64,000 nucleotides of DNA, from positions 1-64,000 of the forward strand of contig JBLHLC010000024.1 in NCBI GenBank assembly GCA_047619685.1, written 5' to 3'. Shown here in pieces: positions 36,651-44,835 of the stretch (positions are counted from its first letter, which is position 1; each line of letters begins with the position of its first letter). Both the position numbers and the translations under genes were made by a program. Under the pieces are notes generated by a model. That model worked only from the letters and a program-made list of their open reading frames with translations. It ran no database searches and had not been told where the DNA came from. Source of the stretch: JABDJZ01 sp047619685. GTDB lineage: Bacteria; Bacteroidota; Rhodothermia; Rhodothermales; UBA10348.

Positions 36651-38075
36651 ATGCTCGTTCTGTCTCGAATTGCGGTCGTTACGGCGCTACTTCTCGTATC
36701 AACGGGCCCAGCCTATTCGCAGTTGAGCTTCGATCCGTCGAACCCGGAGGAATCCGGCGTGGACGGGCAGCTCATAACGAGCCTCGCCGATGCAATTTCG
36801 GCAGGCACGTTTAGAGAAGTACACGGACTCCTCATCGTTCGGGGCGGAAAGGTGCTGCACGAATCGTATTACAGCGGCAACAGAGACTATTTCGACGACA
36901 ACCTGAATCGGGTCACGCCGGGAGACACTCTATGGGACGCCTCAATGCCTCACTACGTGGCGTCCGTTACGAAGTCGATGACGTCGGCCGCAGTGGGAAT
37001 CGCGTTGGCCGACCACGCTGTAAGCGTCGACTCAACAGTGCGCGATTTGATTCCCAACTACCGGAACAGGTTTTTCGGACTGCGGGAGACCGGGATCACG
37101 GTGCGGCATCTGCTCACCATGACGGGCGGACACGAGTGGGATGAATGGAATACGGATGATCTGACCCAAATGTGGAGGAGCGGCCAGGACTTCATCCACT
37201 TTGCGCTGGCGCCCGCCATGGCTCATGATCCCGGCACGTTTTGGCGCTACAATAGCGGCGAGGCCAACGTTCTGATGGGGGTAGTGGATGCCCTTTCCGG
37301 AGATGCCGCGGGGTTCATTCAGGAACGGCTCTTCGACCCGCTGGAGATCGGAGACTATGAGTGGCGGACACAACCCGGCGGTTTACCCGAGGCCGCAGCG
37401 AGGCTGTTCATGCGCCCGCGTGATTTGGCCAAGGTTGGGCAACTATACCTGAATCGGGGCCTGTGGAATGGCGAGCAGGTCATCCCCGAGGCATGGGTGG
37501 ACAGCAGTCTGGCCGTTCAGGTCTCCACGCAGCCGCTCACCGAATGGGATTACGGCTACCTGTGGTGGGTCAAGACTGTGGACTACAGCCAGAACGGCGT
37601 CAGACGAACACAACAGTACTTCGCGGCCGAGGGCGATGGCGGCAATCTCATCGCCGTGTTTCCCGGTGTTGACCTGGCCGTGGTGGTCACGCAGGGCAAC
37701 TATAGCGACTTCGGCACTTACGATTGCCAGAACCGTCAGATCTTGGCGGACTACATCCTGCCGGCCGTCAACGATCTCTCGATCGGGATCGAAGAGGGAC
37801 CGGCCGAGATGATCCGGCAGGATGACTTGTCGATTGACGTGTTTCCGAACCCGGCACCCGGCAGGACGACGATTCGGTATTCAGTCTCCGGGACAGGTCC
37901 GCTTGTGGTACAGATTTGGGACGTTCTTGGAAGAGAAGTGGCGCGGCTTGCTGAACTCCGGAGCGGAAGCAACCAGCTGACGATTGAAACCGGTGATCTT
38001 CCTACCGGCACCTATCTGGCGAGGGTCGGGCAAGGATCACGTGCAGTCAGCCAGCCGCTCGTCTTGGTGCGGTAG
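36651..38075 (+). CDS. serine beta-lactamase-fold hydrolase with T9SS sorting domain
   Basis: 474 residues, signal peptide ending near AYSQ. Class C beta-lactamase/6-aminohexanoate-dimer hydrolase fold: SxxK in SVTKS (Ser105, Lys108), Tyr200 in RYNSGEAN, and HLLTMTGGHEW. The C-terminal 80 residues (FPNPAPGRTTIRYSV to the end) are a T9SS sorting domain, so it is secreted to the surface. It may be an esterase, amidase or D-amino-acid peptidase; the substrate is not clear. Confidence 0.88.
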   Translation: MLVLSRIAVVTALLLVSTGPAYSQLSFDPSNPEESGVDGQLITSLADAISAGTFREVHGLLIVRGGKVLHESYYSGNRDYFDDNLNRVTPGDTLWDASMPHYVASVTKSMTSAAVGIALADHAVSVDSTVRDLIPNYRNRFFGLRETGITVRHLLTMTGGHEWDEWNTDDLTQMWRSGQDFIHFALAPAMAHDPGTFWRYNSGEANVLMGVVDALSGDAAGFIQERLFDPLEIGDYEWRTQPGGLPEAAARLFMRPRDLAKVGQLYLNRGLWNGEQVIPEAWVDSSLAVQVSTQPLTEWDYGYLWWVKTVDYSQNGVRRTQQYFAAEGDGGNLIAVFPGVDLAVVVTQGNYSDFGTYDCQNRQILADYILPAVNDLSIGIEEGPAEMIRQDDLSIDVFPNPAPGRTTIRYSVSGTGPLVVQIWDVLGREVARLAELRSGSNQLTIETGDLPTGTYLARVGQGSRAVSQPLVLVR

Positions 38076-38391
38076 GGTTGGGGTGACTTGACGCTCAGAG
38101 CGAAGTCCGCAGTTTCGAAAGCACCTCCGATTCCAGCTTGCCAGCTACCGAATCGCACAGATAGGTCGGGTTGGCCGCCGGGGCCAGGAGGAACGATGAG
38201 TATTGGGGCACCCATTCGAATTCGGATCCGCGGAAAAGACCGCCGGAATGCATGATCCGGTATACCGCCAGGAATCCACTTCTTATGGCGTACCCCTCGA
38301 CATGCAGCAGAGAGAATCAAGAAGATCCGGCGTGCATCTCCAGCCGATTTCCGCTACCATACACGCGTCCCAATAGTCTGCCGGAGCATCC
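38076..38391. other. intergenic stretch without a recognised feature
   Basis: 316 bases between the T9SS hydrolase and the AhpD-like gene. Short open frames on both strands have no recognisable protein content and no strong hairpin or repeat was seen. It probably contains the promoter of the AhpD/ilvE/cyclase operon. Confidence 0.5.
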
Positions 38392-38787
38392 ATGGCCACC
38401 GTCCCCCTTATCGAATACGACGACGCCTCACCCGAGGTGAGGCAGATGTACGACGAACTACGCGAAGCGCGCCAGACCGAGTACATCAACAACTTCTGGA
38501 AGGCTCTCGCCAACCAACCGACGACGCTCAAGCGGCTGTGGTCCAGTCTGAACGAGGTCATGGCACCGGGTGAGTTGGATGCCGTGACCAAGCAGATGAT
38601 CTATATCGCGGTGTCCGTAGCGAACGGCTGCGAATACTGCATTCACTCCCATACGGCCGCCGCCACGGGTCTTGGAATGACTCCTGGTCAGTACGAGGAA
38701 CTGCTGGCGGTCATCGGAATCGCCCACGAAACCAACGGCCTCGCGTCGGCCATGCAAGTCCCTGTCGATGACAATTACCTCAAATAG
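38392..38787 (+). CDS. carboxymuconolactone decarboxylase/AhpD-like protein
   Basis: 131 residues. The AhpD-type redox motif is complete: CEYCIHSH (Cys80, Cys83, His87) after KQMIYIAVSVANG. The two cysteines are redox-active in AhpD-like proteins, which take part in peroxide or lipoate-linked reduction. The end overlaps the ilvE gene by 20 bases, so the two are translationally coupled. Specific role unknown. Confidence 0.87.
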   Translation: MATVPLIEYDDASPEVRQMYDELREARQTEYINNFWKALANQPTTLKRLWSSLNEVMAPGELDAVTKQMIYIAVSVANGCEYCIHSHTAAATGLGMTPGQYEELLAVIGIAHETNGLASAMQVPVDDNYLK

Positions 38788-39709
38788 CCCCGCCAAGACG
38801 CGCTTCGCCTACTTCGAGGGAGCCATTGTGCCCATCGAGGAGGCCCGGGTCCCCCTTACCTGCAACACCCTGCACTACGGCACCGGCTGTTTTGGCGGAA
38901 TCCGCGCGTTCTGGAGCGAGGAGGACGAGCGCCTTTATCTCTTCCGTGCGGCCGAGCATTATCAGCGCCTGCTGCGGAGTGCGAAGATCATCCTGGCTGA
39001 GGTAGACTACACCATCCAGCAGTTGATCGATATCACGGTGCAGCTCCTTCAGAAAGAGGGCTTTCGCCAAAACGCGTACGTCCGGCCGCTGATCTACAAA
39101 GACGACGGCGTATTCCGGGTCCAGTTGCACGATGCCAACGACAAGCTCGGGATCTTCAGCCAGCCGGTAGGCGCCTACATCAAGGCTTCGGGTGCCCTGC
39201 ACGTGGCCATCAGTTCATGGCGCCGGGTGGACGACAACATGATCCCGGCCCGGGGGAAGCTATGCGGCAGTTACATCAACAGCGCGCTCGCCAAGAGCGA
39301 GGCCAACCTTGCCGGGTACGACGAGGCCCTCGAACTGAATCACGACGGCCATGTGTCGGAGGCCAGCGCGGCCAACTTCTTCATGGTGCGTGACGGGGTG
39401 CTCATCACACCGCCCGTCACCTCCAACGTACTCGAGGGCATCACGCGGCGCACAGTCATGCACATCGCGCAGGAGGACCTCGGCATCCCAGTGGTCGAGC
39501 GCGAGATCGACCGGTCCGAGCTGTTCCTGGCCGATGAGGCGTTCCTGTGCGGCACCGGAGTCCAGGTGGCCGCCATCGGAAAGGTGGAACACCGGACGGT
39601 GGGCACGGGAGAGGAAGGCCCGATCTGCTCCGCCATTCGCGACCTCAATGCGCGCATCGTCACCGGCCGCGTTCCCAAATACATGGACTGGCTGACCCCT
39701 GTCCCCTGA
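38768..39709 (+). CDS. ilvE: branched-chain amino acid aminotransferase
   Basis: 313 residues, fold-type IV PLP enzyme. NTLHYGTGCFGGIRAFW near the N-terminus, the PLP-binding Lys164 in ARGKLCGSYINS, the substrate-carboxylate region (YDEALELNHDGHVSEASAANFF) and LEGITRRTV all match bacterial BCATs. It interconverts Leu, Ile and Val with their 2-oxo acids using glutamate. Middle gene of an operon between an AhpD-like protein and a cyclase. Confidence 0.92.
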   Translation: MTITSNSPAKTRFAYFEGAIVPIEEARVPLTCNTLHYGTGCFGGIRAFWSEEDERLYLFRAAEHYQRLLRSAKIILAEVDYTIQQLIDITVQLLQKEGFRQNAYVRPLIYKDDGVFRVQLHDANDKLGIFSQPVGAYIKASGALHVAISSWRRVDDNMIPARGKLCGSYINSALAKSEANLAGYDEALELNHDGHVSEASAANFFMVRDGVLITPPVTSNVLEGITRRTVMHIAQEDLGIPVVEREIDRSELFLADEAFLCGTGVQVAAIGKVEHRTVGTGEEGPICSAIRDLNARIVTGRVPKYMDWLTPVP

Positions 39710-39734
39710 CCAGAAACCCAACAGGAGTGTCATC

Positions 39735-40571
39735 ATGTGTGTCCCCGCCTGCCATGATCAGATTGTCCGAACCATCAGCCGACGGTCGTTTCTCCGTCGC
39801 GGTTCCTTGGTTGCAGCCACCGGCCTCGTAGCCGGCTGCGCGGCTCCCGTGGCCGAGTCCGAGACCCCGTCCGGCAAGACCATCCGTTTCGACCGGATAG
39901 TAGATCTCACGCACACCCTCCGACAGGATTTTCCGACCTACTTCGGGCCCTCCCAGCTCTCGATCGAAACGCTGTTCCACGCGGAAACAGACGGCTTCAA
40001 CCTGAACCAGTGGACGGTCAACGAGCATACGGGAACCCACATGGATGCCCCCTTCCATTTCAACGGTTCGCAGTCGGCTGACCTGATCCCGGTCGACCGG
40101 CTCGTGGGCCCGCTGGCCGTCATCGACATCCGTGCGCGTGCGGCCGACAATCCCGATGCGCAGGTCACTCCTGATGACATCCGCGCCTGGGAAGCGGCGC
40201 ATGGACCGCTTCCCGCGGGCGCCATCGTTGCGATGAACAGCGGCTGGGATGCTCACGTCATGGACTCGGACCGGTTCAGGAACGCGGATGCCGATGGGAC
40301 CATGCATTTCCCCGGATTCCACATCGAAGTGGCCGACTTCCTGCTTGCAGAACGCGATGTTTCTGGCGTCATGGTCGACACCCTGAGCCTGGATCACGGC
40401 CCGTCGCCGGACTTCGCCTTTCATTTCAGGTGGCTGCCGGCCGATCATTGGGGCATCGAGGGCGCGGCCAACCTGTCGGAGCTCCCGGCCTCCGGCGCCA
40501 CCGTCGTCGTCGGCGGGCCCAAGATTCAGGGCGCGACGGGTGGACCGAGCCGGATCATCGCGTTCGTGTGA
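39735..40571 (+). CDS. Tat-exported cyclase-family (kynurenine formamidase-like) lipoprotein
   Basis: 278 residues. A twin-arginine signal SRRSFLRRG is followed by a lipobox LVAGC, so it is exported folded and probably lipid-anchored. The metal-binding signature of the cyclase family, HTGTHMDAPFHF, is present, with a further catalytic His region near LSLDHGPSP. Family members hydrolyse amide or ester bonds of small aromatic compounds (kynurenine formamidase is best known). It follows ilvE by 25 bases and is probably the last gene of the operon. Confidence 0.85.
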   Translation: MCVPACHDQIVRTISRRSFLRRGSLVAATGLVAGCAAPVAESETPSGKTIRFDRIVDLTHTLRQDFPTYFGPSQLSIETLFHAETDGFNLNQWTVNEHTGTHMDAPFHFNGSQSADLIPVDRLVGPLAVIDIRARAADNPDAQVTPDDIRAWEAAHGPLPAGAIVAMNSGWDAHVMDSDRFRNADADGTMHFPGFHIEVADFLLAERDVSGVMVDTLSLDHGPSPDFAFHFRWLPADHWGIEGAANLSELPASGATVVVGGPKIQGATGGPSRIIAFV

Positions 40572-40636
40572 CGATGGTCGGTCAGGCCGGCCCAAGGCTG
40601 AGTTTGAGCGCGACGGAGATGGCTTGGTTGCGCCCG

Positions 40637-41287
40637 TTACGTTTCCACCACCCCCTTCCTCCACGCCCAGGCGATCGTCTGAGCACGCGTCGCCACGTCG
40701 AGCTTTTCGTAGATGCTGTTGGCGTGCTTCTTCACGGTACTCTCGGAGATGAAAAGCCTTTCGGCGATCACATGGTTCGACTCACCGGCTGCGATGCGCT
40801 GCAGGACTTCGCGTTCGCGCACGCTCAGGTCGCGCAGCAAGTCGTTCTTCGCGCGGTTTCCCGTACGGTTCGTCTTTACGAATAGGGCCGCGATCCGGCG
40901 ACTGAGCCAACCCGACTCGCCCACGGCGATCCCCCGAACCGCCTCGACGATGGTTGCCAGCGGCTCCTGCTTCGTCAGGTAGCCCGCTGCCCCGGAGTCC
41001 AATACCGCAAATATGTAGTCTTCATCCTCGTATGCGCTCAGGACCAGCACTTGAGTACGCGCCTGCTCCTGGAAGAGACGACGTGTCACTTCGACCCCGT
41101 TAATGCCGGGCATATCAAGATCAAGGACTAGAACGTCAGGATCCTGCGCTCGTACGAGCTGAAGCGCGCCCTCACCGTTGGAGGCTTCTCCCACGACCAG
41201 CATGTCGGGCTCGCGGTTCAGGCGTCCCGCTATGCCATCGCGAAAGGCCGGATGGTCGTCGGCCAGAACGATACGTATGGGGTTCAT
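40637..41287 (-). CDS. NarL/LuxR-type response regulator
   Basis: 216 residues. Receiver domain with acidic pair Asp10-Asp11, phospho-site Asp56 (LVLDLDMPG), the conserved Thr/Ser in LVLSAYE and Lys in YLTKQEP. The C-terminal LuxR helix-turn-helix (about 148-210) shows LSVREREVLQRIAAGES and ISESTVKKHANSIYEKL. It is divergent from the Reg_prop histidine kinase (167 bases between) and almost certainly its partner. Targets are unknown; the large T9SS gene behind the kinase is a candidate. Confidence 0.92.
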   Translation of the reverse strand: MNPIRIVLADDHPAFRDGIAGRLNREPDMLVVGEASNGEGALQLVRAQDPDVLVLDLDMPGINGVEVTRRLFQEQARTQVLVLSAYEDEDYIFAVLDSGAAGYLTKQEPLATIVEAVRGIAVGESGWLSRRIAALFVKTNRTGNRAKNDLLRDLSVREREVLQRIAAGESNHVIAERLFISESTVKKHANSIYEKLDVATRAQTIAWAWRKGVVET

Positions 41288-41454
41288 GGTATATTACACG
41301 TGGCGTGGGCGTCGGTCCCCCGCAGGCGATTGGGTAACTCAGCGCCGTCAGGTTAGCCCGGCGATGCACAATTATGAAAACTCCGGAATTCATGGTTCGC
41401 ATGTAGTGTACCCAAGTACCAATTTTCGTCTGACGGCCACCCCCTAAAACCCAC

Positions 41455-44400
41455 ATGTCCTACCTCCAAACCGTCTTGCGCCGTCGTGGACGCCGTCTGC
41501 TCGGCGCGGCCGCGTTATGGGTCATGATCGGGCTCTTGCCTGCCCAATCGGGGGCCCAGTCGGCTTCGCCCGCGTTCGATATCATACGTATCGGCGTCGA
41601 GCAGGGCCTCTCGCACCGGATGGTGTATGACATACTCGAGGACCAACAGGGCTACATGTGGTTCGCGACGCGGGAGGGGCTGAATAGGTTTGACGGCCAC
41701 CGCTTTGTCGTATACACGCACGAGCCGGGCGACTCTCTCTCAATACCCGATTCGAGGGTCAAGCGCATGTTCGAGAGTGCCGATGGCACTTTGTGGATCG
41801 GGACCGTGAATGGCGGCCTCGTCCGGTTTGATCGGTCGACCGAAACCTTCAGCCGCGTCCCGTCCCGGCCAGGGGATACACCGCCACTCCTTTCCGAGTC
41901 TGTAACTGACATCGCCGAAACCCCGGATGGCACCCTCTGGGTGACGACCGCGATGTCTCGGCTTTTTCGGTTGCCGCCCAAGGCCTCGGAGTTGGAGCTC
42001 GTTTCAGTGACCGTCGCGGGCAAGAGTGGCTGGATGCGCGGCCAGAGAATCGGGGTCGATCCGTCAGGCGGGATTATTCTCTTCTGTTCGCCGGCCAGTG
42101 GCGGTGCACCCTTTCTGGGGCGGCTCGATCCGGTGACCTCTGAGTGCTCCATGGACGGGCGTCTGCCTGGAACCAGCCTTTTAACCGCCATCGGTTTCGA
42201 ATCTGACGGATCGGCTGTCGTTGCCGCAACCTTGCAGATTGCTTCGGGCAGCGAGAGAACCAGAGTGGCACGATGGGATGGCCAATTGAAATGGTCCGTA
42301 GCTCTCGACGCGTCAGGGTCTCGGGACCTCATCGTGGACGACCACGATCAGATCTGGCTTGCCACGCACAGTGGCGTTTTTCTCCTTGAGCCAACTGGAA
42401 GAGTCATCGCCCACTTCACCCGAAGCCCGGCGGGCAACAAGACGCTCTCTGATGATCGGGCGAACGCTTTTGCGCACAGTCGCGACGGTTCGGTCTGGGT
42501 TGCCACCGATGACGGCGTGACGGTCTTCGTGCCCGTGAGGACTCCCTTTCGGGCAAGCCGGCATCGTCCTGGTGATCCCACGTCCCTGGGCGATCCGCGG
42601 GTGAATGCGATCCTTGAAACGAGCGACGGCACGCTCTGGGTCGGTACGTCCGCGGGCCTCTATCAGCGCCAACGTGGCAACGAAGGATTCGAGCCGTTCG
42701 TCCTGCCCGACGTGCCCGGTGTGATTTCGGGCACGCAGGAGAGGATCTGGTCCCTGATTGAGGCGGCCCCGGGTGTTATCTGGATCGGGACAGCGGCGGG
42801 CGGGTTGTACCGACTCGACACGGCGTCAGGGGAGATTCGTCACATGCTGGCAGCCTTTCACTTGATTGCCGATCGGTACGGAGGTGACCGCCCGTCGATC
42901 GACAGGACGTCGATCCCCTTCATCGGCCGAGACCTGGTGGGTAACCTTTGGCTGACCACTACGCACGCGGTCCTGCGGGTCGACTCGCTCGATGTTTTCA
43001 CGCTCGTCGCGTCCAGGACGGCGGACTCCCCACCGGTCGATAAATACGTCAACGTATTGCTACAGGACCACCGCGGCGACTACTGGGCAGGCAACGACTT
43101 CGGTCTGGAGGCCTTCGACGCGGACTCCGGGGAGTTTCGGGCCGTAGGGGAGACCGGGCTTCGGGACCGCGGACTCAGCTTCCGGTCGGTCTGGACCATC
43201 GCCGAGTCCCCGCTCACACCGGACGCGATCTGGGTGGGTACCATCGGAGGTGGCCTCAACCGGTATGACGTGATTACCGGCCACTTCACCTGGTATACAA
43301 TGGCCGACGGGCTGCCGAACAACACCATCTACGGCATCCTCGTGGACGACCGGGGATTGCTTTGGCTGAGCACGGCGAACGGGCTCGCCCGGTTCGATCC
43401 GCGGACGGGATCCGTTGAACGATTCACGCTTCACGACGGGCTGCATGACGACGATTTTGACCTTCTGGCTTACCACAAGGGACAGGTTTCGGGGAAAATG
43501 TGGTTTGGTGGTCCGACCGGCCTGACAGAGTTCCACCCGGATTCCGTCGCGCTGAGTACGTATGACTTCAAGGTCCTCATATCGAGTGTCATTGTGCTCG
43601 ACCGGCCGCATCCCGGTATCGTTGGAGAGGGAGACACTCTGAGGCTGGCGCACACACAGAACACGCTGGGATTCCGATTCTCTGCGCCTGACTTGCTGCA
43701 TCCAAACAATGTCGCTTTCCGCTATCGGCTCGTTGGCTACGATGACGACTGGCGCGTGAACGACGCCAGCCGGGCCGAGGCCTCGTATACGCGCCTGCCG
43801 CCGGGTTGGTATACGTTCGAAGTGCAGGCCGCCGGACCAGGCGGAGGCATCAGCAGACAGACGACCCGCCTCGTCGTCTCGATAGTGCCCGCGTTTTGGC
43901 AGACGGGCTGGTTCCTGTTCCTGGGCCTCACCCTCGCCACGGGTATGGTTGGCTGGGGCGTCTCATCGGTGCTGCGACTCCGAGCAAGACGGGTGCTCGA
44001 TATTGCTCGCCGGGAGGTAGAGCTTAAGCGCCTGCTATCCGACAGAGAGGAGCAGGAGCGTGGTAGGCTTGCACGCGAGATTCATGACGGGCCCATCCAG
44101 ACCCTCTATAGTGTCAACCACCGGTTGGAGGAGGCGTCGCCTGAAGGACTGGTGGCCAGCCGCCGCGATGTGAAGAAACTCGCCTCGGAGTTACGGGACA
44201 TCTGCGAGCACCTGCGGCCGGCACTTGTCACCAACCTCGGGCTGGAAGGCGCGCTGCGGGCACGCGTGCGGACGCTCTCCAGGCAGAACCCCGATCTCCG
44301 GGTTTCGCTCACGTTCGATCCCGAGTGTTCAGAACTCGACGAGCCGACCGCGCACGCCTGCTACCGGATCGTGCAGGAGGCCTTGAACAACGTCATCCAC

Positions 44401-44658
44401 CATGCCGACGCATCGCAGGCCGATGTCCAGATCTCCTGCGACCACGCCGTGTGTCGACTGCTCATCACGGACGACGGACGGGGCTTCGACCTGCCCAAGG
44501 ATTGGCTCATGCTCGCCTCCGACAGCCACTATGGGCTACTGGGCATACGAGAGCGAGCTGAGACACAGGGGGGTATCTGTCGCATCGATTCGGCACGAGG
44601 CAAGGGGACGCGAATTGAGGTGGACTTCCCGAGGCCGAGCCTTCAACCGGCCGGCTGA
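41455..44658 (+). CDS. Reg_prop/Y_Y_Y periplasmic-sensor histidine kinase (NarX-type kinase core)
   Basis: 1067 residues. Signal anchor at the N-terminus (about 16-36), then two seven-bladed two-component-regulator propellers (repeats such as DQQGYMWFATREGLNRFDG and DGTLWIGTVNGG) to about residue 730, a Y_Y_Y domain (about 740-812), one TM helix (about 820-842), and a HisKA_3 core with phospho-His877 (AREIHDGPIQTL) and a HATPase domain (NNVIHHADAS, DDGRGFD, YGLLGIRERAE). This architecture usually senses polysaccharides or their fragments in the periplasm. The NarL-type regulator is divergent upstream. Confidence 0.92.
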   Translation: MSYLQTVLRRRGRRLLGAAALWVMIGLLPAQSGAQSASPAFDIIRIGVEQGLSHRMVYDILEDQQGYMWFATREGLNRFDGHRFVVYTHEPGDSLSIPDSRVKRMFESADGTLWIGTVNGGLVRFDRSTETFSRVPSRPGDTPPLLSESVTDIAETPDGTLWVTTAMSRLFRLPPKASELELVSVTVAGKSGWMRGQRIGVDPSGGIILFCSPASGGAPFLGRLDPVTSECSMDGRLPGTSLLTAIGFESDGSAVVAATLQIASGSERTRVARWDGQLKWSVALDASGSRDLIVDDHDQIWLATHSGVFLLEPTGRVIAHFTRSPAGNKTLSDDRANAFAHSRDGSVWVATDDGVTVFVPVRTPFRASRHRPGDPTSLGDPRVNAILETSDGTLWVGTSAGLYQRQRGNEGFEPFVLPDVPGVISGTQERIWSLIEAAPGVIWIGTAAGGLYRLDTASGEIRHMLAAFHLIADRYGGDRPSIDRTSIPFIGRDLVGNLWLTTTHAVLRVDSLDVFTLVASRTADSPPVDKYVNVLLQDHRGDYWAGNDFGLEAFDADSGEFRAVGETGLRDRGLSFRSVWTIAESPLTPDAIWVGTIGGGLNRYDVITGHFTWYTMADGLPNNTIYGILVDDRGLLWLSTANGLARFDPRTGSVERFTLHDGLHDDDFDLLAYHKGQVSGKMWFGGPTGLTEFHPDSVALSTYDFKVLISSVIVLDRPHPGIVGEGDTLRLAHTQNTLGFRFSAPDLLHPNNVAFRYRLVGYDDDWRVNDASRAEASYTRLPPGWYTFEVQAAGPGGGISRQTTRLVVSIVPAFWQTGWFLFLGLTLATGMVGWGVSSVLRLRARRVLDIARREVELKRLLSDREEQERGRLAREIHDGPIQTLYSVNHRLEEASPEGLVASRRDVKKLASELRDICEHLRPALVTNLGLEGALRARVRTLSRQNPDLRVSLTFDPECSELDEPTAHACYRIVQEALNNVIHHADASQADVQISCDHAVCRLLITDDGRGFDLPKDWLMLASDSHYGLLGIRERAETQGGICRIDSARGKGTRIEVDFPRPSLQPAG

Positions 44659-44802
44659 CGACTGGACGGAGTCCCGGCCGCAGCTGAACGCCGCTGCAAG
44701 CGGGTCTCGCCCTACGGGCTAAAGGTTCTAGCGAAGAGTCGCCTTTCGGGGCGACGGTTGTGGACCTGGGGCTACTCGGCCACGTTTCGGCAGCCCGTAC
44801 CT

Positions 44803-44825
44803 AAGGGGAAATAATCCCCTTTTTT
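44803..44825 (+). terminator. intrinsic terminator just upstream of the next start codon
   Basis: AAGGGG and CCCCTT pair around AAATAAT, followed by a run of T residues. It ends about 10 bases before the ATG of the following gene. It may simply end the histidine kinase transcript, but its position makes an attenuator for the next gene equally likely. Confidence 0.7.
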
Positions 44826-44835
44826 GGTGCATGCC

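Noticed and set aside
44659..44800. Assigning the leader hairpins to c-di-GMP-I or another named riboswitch
   Set aside because: The conserved core nucleotides of those classes were not found, so only a structured leader is claimed.
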